Assembly: GCA_002721895.1 (NCBI GenBank)
Contig: PBLV01000053.1
Location: 1-49,848 of the forward strand
Length of the DNA: 49,848 bases
Source of the DNA: Verrucomicrobiales bacterium
GTDB taxonomy: Bacteria > Verrucomicrobiota > Verrucomicrobiae > Limisphaerales > UBA1100
Direction of reading: 5' to 3'
The notes beneath the pieces are model-generated. The model was not told the DNA's origin and ran no database searches. It worked only from the letters and a program-made list of their open reading frames with translations. Of the stretch, positions 43,744 to 49,848 are shown piece after piece (the stretch's first letter is position 1; the number at the start of each line of letters is the position of its first letter). Made by a program: the position numbers and the translations under genes.

Positions 43744-46083
43744 TTAGTTGGGCAACGAAAGTAAGCGCTCGGCTTCTTCGAGCAGGAAGTTAACGGCAGT
43801 GAAGGGTTCGTGGCTAATATCCTGCCAGCGGATTTTGCCGGTGCCGTCGATGAGGAAGGTGCCGTGTAGTGGCGTTTGCTCAAAGTCGTCGTAGGCGCGG
43901 AAGGCCTTGAAGGTGTCGAGCCGGGCATCGCTGACCAACGGGAAGGGGAATTGCTTCGCCTCGGCTGAAAATGTTTGAAACGTCTCCCGCAATCCGGTCA
44001 CGGTGTCGGTGCTTACGGCCACGATGTCGATGCCCAAATTATTGAACTTCGGCACGGCCGGCGCAAACGCATTTAATTGCTCCATGCAATGAGAGCATCC
44101 TTTGCCAAGATAAAAGACGACCAGTACAGGGCGTCCTCGGAAATCTGCCAGCGAGAGTGGCTTGCCGGTTTTGTCCCGCAAGATCCACTGTGGGGCAGGG
44201 GAGGGTTGCCAGCGGAAAGGGCCCAACTGGTCGAGATCCGGGCGGAGGCCCATGTCTTTCGCTTCGGTGGGGTTTTTGCGCCAATCAGCGGGCAGGCCCA
44301 GTGATTTTGCCAATGGTGCGAGCCGGGCAAAGGCTTCAATTGTTAGGTCTGCCCCCGGTGCTATGCGACGAAGGTGCTCGAAGGCGTCCTTGGCCTCCTT
44401 GGCTTTGCCGGAGGCATGCAGCAGATAGGCTTGTGCGGCGAGCGGTCGAGCCTGTTCGGCACCTGATTTCACGGCGGCGGCGACGGTGGTGATGGCGGCG
44501 GCGGTGTCGCCCACGCGGTGCTGCATCAGTGCCTTGCGTTCGTTGCGGATATCGGTGGCCTTGGCAAGGAGACTTTTGGCCTCGGTCTTGTTACCGGTGG
44601 CTAGCGCACGGTGTACCTTTACTTCGGCGATGCCTCGGTTTAATGCGCTGATGGTTGTATTGAATGGGCGCTCAGCGGCGGTTCGGGCCTTGCGTACGTC
44701 ACTGTCTTTTTTCTTTTCTTCCTTGGCCTTGGCTTCAGCGGCATCTCCCGCCTTTTTTTTGCCGGCGGTTTGCTCGGCGAGCAACTGGTTCATTTTGGCC
44801 AGCAGCGCATTGCCTTCGGCGGTGTTGCCGGTGTTAAAAAATGCGCTGCCCACGAGGCGTTGCCATTTGGCTTGGTCCGCAGCGCTTTTGCCCGGGCGCA
44901 GATAATGGGTGTCCTTTAATTCGATGATTTCCCACCACAACTCGTAGTTTTGCAGCAATCCGTAAAGGTGGCGTTTTCCATAAACATGGCTGCTGCGAGT
45001 GGACACGCTCCAAGTGCCATCATCCTTTACGCTGGGGATGCGCGGCAGTTCAATCATGTTCTTGGCCATGGTCAATGCGTGGCCCACGCGGCCGGCATGG
45101 CTGAGGTTTCGGGTGAGCCATTCATTGTTGTGGGCAAAGTTGTGGATGCGGTCAGGTAACACGCCGTCGCGCATTTGCAGGGCGTGGTCCACGCGGGCGC
45201 TGGCTTCCATCTGCCACGAGGCATCGTCGTAGCGCTTTAATCGCGAGAGGATATGGCCGGGCATGTGCCACATGTGCGCGATGCTTGGGGAGGATTGGCC
45301 GCACTTGCCGATGGAGTCCACGGCGCGTTTTGGATCCTTGTGGTCCCAAAGATGAATTCGATAATGATGGCAGGGGTGCTCCGGATTCACCTTGAGAATT
45401 TCACCAATGAGTTTGTCAATATTTTCGTAGTGTGATGTCTTCTTGCCGCGTACGCCGTTTCGGTACATTTGTAACACCACAAAGGCCTTTGCCTCGATGT
45501 CGTCCGGGTACTGGGTGCTGATGGCCTGCAATGCCTTAAGGTAGGCGGCATCGCGTTTTTTCTTGTCACTCTCCTTTTGGAAAGCAGCACGCGCCGAAAT
45601 CCACATCCGACCTTTTTCATCCGTGTGGGCTTGGTGCTTTAAGGCTTTTTCCATGAACTCCTTCGCGCGGGTATTGGTGCCGTTGGCCATCGCCATACCC
45701 CAGTAAGCCATGGGGTTTTCGGGATCCAACTTCAGAACCTGTCGAAATGAGCGCTCTGCCTCGAATGTCCAGAAGCCGTGCAGTTGGCCAATGCCTTGAT
45801 TAAAAAACTTCTGCGCTTCTTCACTATTGGTCTTGATGGGAAAGGAGACATTGCCGGTTTTGCCTTCCATCCAACGCGCGGCTTGCCGTGGGCCCTTGTT
45901 GAAAGCTGCGCCGTGGCTGGAATGTCCAGCCAGCGGCGCGGATGGATCAGTAGGGGCCTCATAAACGGGATCCACCAACTCAACTGGCAGCACAGGCGCG
46001 TTGGTGGTGTCGGTTGTGGATGAACTGGCGCAGCCAAGCAGGAATGCAAAGAGCGGGAGCAAATGCAGGGTGGGGTAACGCAT
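43744..46083 (-). CDS. Lipoprotein with TPR region fused to a C-terminal redoxin domain
   Basis: 779 residues. Lipobox in HLLPLFAFLLGCASSS, so it is lipid-anchored. Residues about 85-450 are TPR-like (FFNQGIGQLHGFWTFEAERS; LDPENPMAYWGMAMANGTN), followed by a Lys/Ala-rich coiled segment and more TPR. The last 160 residues are an AhpC/TSA-thioredoxin domain with GKGCSHCMEQL, a CxxC pair, and VSTDTVTG. It may reduce disulfides or peroxides in the periplasm. It starts 1 nt after argC stops, so it is translated from the argC transcript, an unexpected pairing. Confidence 0.88.
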   Translation of the reverse strand: MRYPTLHLLPLFAFLLGCASSSTTDTTNAPVLPVELVDPVYEAPTDPSAPLAGHSSHGAAFNKGPRQAARWMEGKTGNVSFPIKTNSEEAQKFFNQGIGQLHGFWTFEAERSFRQVLKLDPENPMAYWGMAMANGTNTRAKEFMEKALKHQAHTDEKGRMWISARAAFQKESDKKKRDAAYLKALQAISTQYPDDIEAKAFVVLQMYRNGVRGKKTSHYENIDKLIGEILKVNPEHPCHHYRIHLWDHKDPKRAVDSIGKCGQSSPSIAHMWHMPGHILSRLKRYDDASWQMEASARVDHALQMRDGVLPDRIHNFAHNNEWLTRNLSHAGRVGHALTMAKNMIELPRIPSVKDDGTWSVSTRSSHVYGKRHLYGLLQNYELWWEIIELKDTHYLRPGKSAADQAKWQRLVGSAFFNTGNTAEGNALLAKMNQLLAEQTAGKKKAGDAAEAKAKEEKKKDSDVRKARTAAERPFNTTISALNRGIAEVKVHRALATGNKTEAKSLLAKATDIRNERKALMQHRVGDTAAAITTVAAAVKSGAEQARPLAAQAYLLHASGKAKEAKDAFEHLRRIAPGADLTIEAFARLAPLAKSLGLPADWRKNPTEAKDMGLRPDLDQLGPFRWQPSPAPQWILRDKTGKPLSLADFRGRPVLVVFYLGKGCSHCMEQLNAFAPAVPKFNNLGIDIVAVSTDTVTGLRETFQTFSAEAKQFPFPLVSDARLDTFKAFRAYDDFEQTPLHGTFLIDGTGKIRWQDISHEPFTAVNFLLEEAERLLSLPN

Positions 46084-46084
46084 G

Positions 46085-47146
46085 TTAAATGAGTCCGGTG
46101 GTTTCGTCCCAGCCTTGGGCGGCGTTCAGACATTGGACGGCTTGGCCGCTGGCACCCTTCACGAGGTTGTCAATGGCGCTCATTACGATGAGGCGGCCAG
46201 TGCGGCGGTCAAGCCGCCAGGCGAGGTCGAGGTGATTGCTGCGGGTGACATGCTTGGTGTCCGGCAAAGTGCCCGCAGGCAGCAGCCGGATGAACGGCTC
46301 TTCGTCATAGGCAGCAGCGTAACAAGCGGTGATGTTTTTCGCGAGAGCGGCTTCCTCGGCTTCCGTCATAAATGAAACGGCTGGCGCGAGGTACAGCGTA
46401 CTGAGGATGCCGCGCGTGACAGGCGCCAAATGTGGCGTGAATTGTATCGTCACCTTCGTTCCCGCCGCAGCGGAAAGTTCCTGTTCCATTTCTGACAGAT
46501 GGCGGTGTTTGGGCACGCCGTAGGGGCGCAGGCTTTCGTTGCATTCGGCGTACAGGAAGGGGATGTCCGCCTTGCGCCCGGCTCCACTTACGCCGCTATG
46601 GCTATCGGCAATGATGCCGGTGGGCTTGATGAGTCTCGCGCGCAGCAAGGGAGCAATGGGCAGTAGAATGCTGGTGGGATAACAGCCTGGCGCAGCGATG
46701 AGTTGGGCGCCGGCGATGGCATCACGATGCAACTCGGGCATGCCATAGACGGCCTGCCCCAGCAAGTTGGGCGCGGGATGGGGGTTGCCGTAAAATTCCT
46801 CGTACACCGCCGCATCATTCAGCCGGAAATCCGCGGAGAGATCGATGACCGTACGGCCCGCTTTGACCAATGGCAGGGCAAACTCCGCCGCCACTCCATG
46901 AGGGAGAGCGAGAAAAATGACTCCCGCCGTCTCGGCGAGCAAAGCGGGGTTTGGTTCGGTGAATGTCAGCGACGAGTGATTGCCAAAGCTTGGAAAAACC
47001 TCGGCCAACGATTGGCCTGCGTATTGGCGCGAGGTGGCCGCCGTCAACACAACGCGCGGGTGCCTTAGAAGCAGCCGCATGAGTTCCTCACCGGAATAGC
47101 CGGACGCGCCGACCACGGCGGTCTTCAATGTTGTTGCCTCACTCAT
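46085..47146 (-). CDS. argC: N-acetyl-gamma-glutamyl-phosphate reductase
   Basis: 353 residues, NADPH-dependent third step of arginine synthesis. Nucleotide-binding start TAVVGASGYSGEELMRLLLRHP; catalytic cysteine in IAAPGCYPTSILLPIAPL; HSGVSGAGRK and HRHLSEMEQEL are conserved. It lies 31 kb from the other arg genes. A terminator separates it from rpsI upstream, so it needs its own promoter in the 40 bp between 47147 and 47187 or transcription through the terminator. Confidence 0.97.
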   Translation of the reverse strand: MSEATTLKTAVVGASGYSGEELMRLLLRHPRVVLTAATSRQYAGQSLAEVFPSFGNHSSLTFTEPNPALLAETAGVIFLALPHGVAAEFALPLVKAGRTVIDLSADFRLNDAAVYEEFYGNPHPAPNLLGQAVYGMPELHRDAIAGAQLIAAPGCYPTSILLPIAPLLRARLIKPTGIIADSHSGVSGAGRKADIPFLYAECNESLRPYGVPKHRHLSEMEQELSAAAGTKVTIQFTPHLAPVTRGILSTLYLAPAVSFMTEAEEAALAKNITACYAAAYDEEPFIRLLPAGTLPDTKHVTRSNHLDLAWRLDRRTGRLIVMSAIDNLVKGASGQAVQCLNAAQGWDETTGLI

Positions 47147-47187
47147 GCCTTGGTTGTTGTGCGTTGTTTCGGGTCTCTTGAAAACAC

Positions 47188-47215
47188 AAAAAAACCCGCC
47201 GGCAAGACCGGCGGG
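47188..47215 (-). terminator. Intrinsic terminator after rplM-rpsI
   Basis: On the minus strand CCCGCCGG (47215-47208), loop of 5 nt, CCGGCGGG (47202-47195), then a run of seven T (47194-47188). It ends the ribosomal operon 19 nt after the rpsI stop. Confidence 0.92.
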
Positions 47216-47233
47216 CGCGAAAAGGTCTTTGGC

Positions 47234-47635
47234 TTAACGTTTGCTGTATTGGAAGCGTTTGCGCGCACCGGGTTGGCCGTATTTCTTGCGCTCCTTAACA
47301 CGGGCGTCGCGTGTGAGCAGGCCCTCGGCCTTGAGAGTGGGACGCAACTCGGAGTCGTGCTCCAGCAGTGCGCGGGCAATGCCCAATCGCACAGCACCGG
47401 CTTGGCCGGACTGGCCACCGCCTGTTACATTCACGCGCACGTCAAACTTGTCCGTGTTCTCCGTGGCCACGAAGGGCTCGGCGACCACAATACGATGCTC
47501 CTCCACGGGAAAGTATGCCTCGAAAGGCCGCTTGTTGATGGTGATCTTGCCGTTGCCGGGCTTGATGCGTACGCGGGCGGTCGCGCTTTTGCGTCGGCCG
47601 GTGCCAAGAAATTCGCCTGTCTTTTCGTCTGGCAT
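47234..47635 (-). CDS. rpsI: 30S ribosomal protein S9
   Basis: 133 residues, full length, with [20 protein letters not shown] at the start, [19 protein letters not shown] in the middle and the conserved basic C-terminus [12 protein letters not shown], whose terminal Lys-Arg contacts P-site tRNA. Standard partner of rplM, 12 nt downstream of it. Confidence 0.98.
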   Translation of the reverse strand: MPDEKTGEFLGTGRRKSATARVRIKPGNGKITINKRPFEAYFPVEEHRIVVAEPFVATENTDKFDVRVNVTGGGQSGQAGAVRLGIARALLEHDSELRPTLKAEGLLTRDARVKERKKYGQPGARKRFQYSKR

Positions 47636-47647
47636 GCTTGAATTTGT

Positions 47648-48076
47648 TTAAAGGGTGACAACTTCAGGTTGTTGGGCAGTGTGTGGGTGGTCCACGCCGG
47701 AGTGCACCTTCAGCTTGGTGAGCATTTTGCTGCCGAGCCGGTTCTTGGGGAGCATACCTTTCACGGCGCGCATGATAAGTCGCTCGGGATGCTTGGCACG
47801 CACGTCGGCCACGGTTTCGCTTTTTTGACCGCCGCGCCAGCCGCTGTAGCGGGTGTAAATTTTGTTGGTCTCTTTGCGACCGGTCACACGCACCTTCTCA
47901 GCGTTGATCACCACCACGAAATCGCCGGCGTCCAAGTGCGGCGTGTAGGTGGGCTTATCGCGCCCGCGCAGGATATTGGCGGCTTTTTCGGCGACGTGGC
48001 CGAGCACTTGACCGTCGGCATCGATGATGCGCCACTTGCGCCGTTGCATGTCAATTTTGGGCAAAAAAGTCTTCAT
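47648..48076 (-). CDS. rplM: 50S ribosomal protein L13
   Basis: 142 residues, normal length. RRKWRIIDADGQVLGHVAEK, GDFVVVINAEKVRVTGRK and AVKGMLPKNRLGSKML are the family marks. The frame extends far upstream on the minus strand, but the ATG at 48076 fits the family start (MKTFLPK). It is followed by rpsI, the universal pair. The 65 bp upstream to lpxD should hold the promoter. Confidence 0.97.
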   Translation of the reverse strand: MKTFLPKIDMQRRKWRIIDADGQVLGHVAEKAANILRGRDKPTYTPHLDAGDFVVVINAEKVRVTGRKETNKIYTRYSGWRGGQKSETVADVRAKHPERLIMRAVKGMLPKNRLGSKMLTKLKVHSGVDHPHTAQQPEVVTL

Positions 48077-48141
48077 TCTCGCAATGAGGGGCGGAGAAGA
48101 TACCAGAAAAAGGGGTCGAGTCAACAGGGTTTTTGGCCAAA

Positions 48142-49221
48142 TTATTCGGGTTTTTCGGTGGCATCTGATTCCGGTGGTTTTCCGGGGCGAGCGGCTGTTT
48201 CCTGTGGGATGCGGGTTTTCACAAATTTCTCGAAGCGATTGAATCGTCGCAACAGCTCGGGCAGTTTTTGCAGCGCGAGCAGTTGGCGCTTCATCGAACG
48301 GTCTGGCTGTGCGGGGGTGCCAAACCACTTTTCGCCCTCACGAATGTCACGCATAACACCAGACTGTGCGGCAATGGTAACGCCGTCGCCAATGCGTAAA
48401 TGCCCGGCGAGGCCCACCTGCCCGGCGAGGATTACATTCTTGCCGAGCTTTGTGCTGCCGGCGATGCCCGCTTGGGCCACTACGAGGCAGTTTTCGCCGG
48501 TGGTCACGTTGTGCGCGATTTGCACAAGGTTGTCGATCTTGGTGCCCTTGCCGATGGTGGTGGGACCGAGGGCACCGCGGTCAATCGTTACGTTGGCACC
48601 GATTTCCACATCATCGCAAATCACCACATTGCCAATCTGCGGCACCTTGATGTGTTGGCCACCCTCCTGCACATAGCCAAAGCCGTCGCTGCCCACAATA
48701 GTGCCGGCATGAATGCGCACGCGATCACCAATTTCCGTGCGCGGGTAAAGCGTCACGTTATGGAACACCGCGCTGTCCGCGCCGATCACACAGCCTTCAT
48801 CCACATAATTGTTACCGTGCAACACGCTGCGCGCGCCGATCTTCACGCCATCACAAATGATTACGTGCGCGCCAATGCAAGCCTCCGGGTGTACCTCGGC
48901 CTTATCCGAAATAATCGCGGAAGCATGCACGCCCTGCGGCGGTTGCGGTTCCGGGTAAAAGAGCGGCACCACCTTGGCAAAGGCCGTGCGCGCGCTGTCC
49001 ACGCGGATGAGAACCTTGCGTTCAGAGACAAAATTTTTGTCGACGATGACCGCGCTCGCAGCGCTTTGCTCGGCTCGCTCAAAGAAGGTGCGGTTTTCGG
49101 CGAAGGTGAGGTCGCCGTCGCGCGCGCGGTCGGCGGCTTGAAAACCGGTGAGCGGCATCGTGCGGTCGCCAATCACCTTGCCGCCAAGATGGGCGGCGAT
49201 GTCTCCCGCGGTAAATCGCAT
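48142..49221 (-). CDS. lpxD: UDP-3-O-acylglucosamine N-acyltransferase
   Basis: 359 residues. Adds the second acyl chain in lipid A synthesis, showing a Gram-negative outer membrane with lipid A. An N-terminal uridine-binding domain (LTFAENRTFFERA) is followed by left-handed beta-helix hexapeptide repeats (IGARSVLHGNNYVDEGCVIG, VEIGANVTIDRGALGPT, IAHNVTTGENCLVVAQAGIA with the catalytic His in AHNV). Somewhat longer than the usual 340 because of a charged C-terminal tail (RIPQETAARPGKPPESDATE). It starts 45 nt after the panD stop. Confidence 0.96.
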   Translation of the reverse strand: MRFTAGDIAAHLGGKVIGDRTMPLTGFQAADRARDGDLTFAENRTFFERAEQSAASAVIVDKNFVSERKVLIRVDSARTAFAKVVPLFYPEPQPPQGVHASAIISDKAEVHPEACIGAHVIICDGVKIGARSVLHGNNYVDEGCVIGADSAVFHNVTLYPRTEIGDRVRIHAGTIVGSDGFGYVQEGGQHIKVPQIGNVVICDDVEIGANVTIDRGALGPTTIGKGTKIDNLVQIAHNVTTGENCLVVAQAGIAGSTKLGKNVILAGQVGLAGHLRIGDGVTIAAQSGVMRDIREGEKWFGTPAQPDRSMKRQLLALQKLPELLRRFNRFEKFVKTRIPQETAARPGKPPESDATEKPE

Positions 49222-49266
49222 GGGCTAAAGCCTTTCGGTTAGTTGTGGTCAGTGGCGCGAAAGCGC

Positions 49267-49623
49267 CTAACGACGGGCGATAGTAGCGTTGTCCTCGCCG
49301 AGTACAATCACTTTCGGCTGCCAATCCACTGCCGCTGTGTCATTCACGCCGGCAAAAGTCATGATTGTCAGCCGGTCACCCACCTTGCCGAGGTGCGCAG
49401 TGGCACCGTTGAGGATGATCGCACCGCTGTTGGGTTCGCCGGCGATGACGTAAGTTTCGAAGCGCTCGCCGTTGGCCATGTTGCCACACAGTACGCGCTC
49501 GTACTCGCGCATATCCACATCGTCCATTAACGTGCGGTCAATAGTGAGGCTGCCCTCGTAATTTACGTTGGCATCGGTCACCGCAGCGCGGTGAATTTTC
49601 GACTTGAGCAGCTGCAAGGTCAT
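49267..49623 (-). CDS. panD: Aspartate 1-decarboxylase precursor
   Basis: 118 residues. Makes beta-alanine for pantothenate. The proenzyme self-cleaves between Gly24 and Ser25 to give a pyruvoyl group; counting from the ATG at 49623, YEGSLTID places Gly24-Ser25 exactly. KSKIHRAAVTDANVNYEGS and RFETYVIAGEPNSGAIILNG are typical. The frame also has a TTG at 49629, but ATG 49623 gives the canonical numbering. Confidence 0.96.
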   Translation of the reverse strand: MTLQLLKSKIHRAAVTDANVNYEGSLTIDRTLMDDVDMREYERVLCGNMANGERFETYVIAGEPNSGAIILNGATAHLGKVGDRLTIMTFAGVNDTAAVDWQPKVIVLGEDNATIARR

Positions 49624-49703
49624 GTCCAATCGCGTTGACTTGCCGTGGGCGCGGCACTATACACGCGGCGAACACCAAAGCAATCCCTCGTTAATTTTTT
49701 ATC

Positions 49704-49848
49704 ATGAGCAGAAAAATTCGTTACGGAATGGTCGGCGGCGGCCGCGGCGCGTTTATTGGCGCGGTGCATCGCATCGCCGCGAACATGGACGGCCAGATCG
49801 AGCTGGTCTGCGGTGCATTTTCCTCCAACCCCCGCAAATCCAAGGCCA
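49704..49848 (+). CDS. Gfo/Idh/MocA-family oxidoreductase (3' end off window)
   Basis: Only the first 48 residues are in the window: [20 protein letters not shown] is a Rossmann NAD(P)-binding start with GxGxxxxG, then [20 protein letters not shown]. No signal peptide, so cytoplasmic, unlike the Tat-exported relative at 41345. Divergent from panD. Confidence 0.85.
   Translation, partial: MSRKIRYGMVGGGRGAFIGAVHRIAANMDGQIELVCGAFSSNPRKSKA

Overview
The window reads as a chromosome segment from a Gram-negative member of the PVC group, most likely Verrucomicrobiota (inference). The signs are a DUF1552/DUF1592 planctomycete-type cytochrome pair, two secreted sulfatases, DUF1080, ThuA and Tat-exported Gfo/Idh proteins, lpxD for lipid A, and CACAGAG-type repeats. 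There is no rRNA, recognisable tRNA, CRISPR array, transposase or phage gene.

Layout. 1-2320 (minus): DUF1552 and a truncated DUF1592 cytochrome. 2457-7628 (plus): sulfatase, sialidase-like protein, a PIN toxin/antitoxin-like pair, flavodoxin and a second sulfatase; the first four genes overlap at their stops. 7655-14583 (minus): arginine genes argJ, argB, argD, argF, with a Na/phosphate symporter and a PhoU protein between argJ and argB. 14685-17786: a small unknown gene, two tandem leucine-rich-repeat genes on duplicated promoters, a gene fragment and an EamA transporter. 17896-21450 (plus): two paralogous TPR proteins and an enolase-superfamily enzyme.

21447-40209 (plus) is the most unusual part. 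Two adjacent operons have the same order: large secreted TPR protein, ExbB/TolQ-like, ExbD/TolR-like, giant membrane-anchored protein. The giants are 1128 aa (one TM, nine tandem Ser/Ala-rich repeats of about 79 aa, C-terminal vWA domain) and 2045 aa (TM, PD40 propeller, two TMs, about 1180 residues of Gln/Ala/Ser/Thr-rich sequence, C-terminal prenyltransferase-like toroid). Both operons follow a homologous leader of about 116 nt. I infer a duplicated Tol/Ton-like proton-driven envelope machine in which a long flexible tether ends in a vWA or toroid domain instead of a TonB C-terminal domain.

40258-43589: DUF1080 protein (plus), convergent with a ThuA and Gfo/Idh operon (minus). 43744-49623 (minus): TPR-redoxin lipoprotein, argC, a terminator, rpsI, rplM, lpxD and panD. 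A partial Gfo/Idh gene leaves the window at the right edge (plus). Because argC lies with rplM-rpsI while argJ, argB, argD and argF lie about 31 kb away on the same strand, the region between may be an insertion into an ancestral arg cluster (inference).
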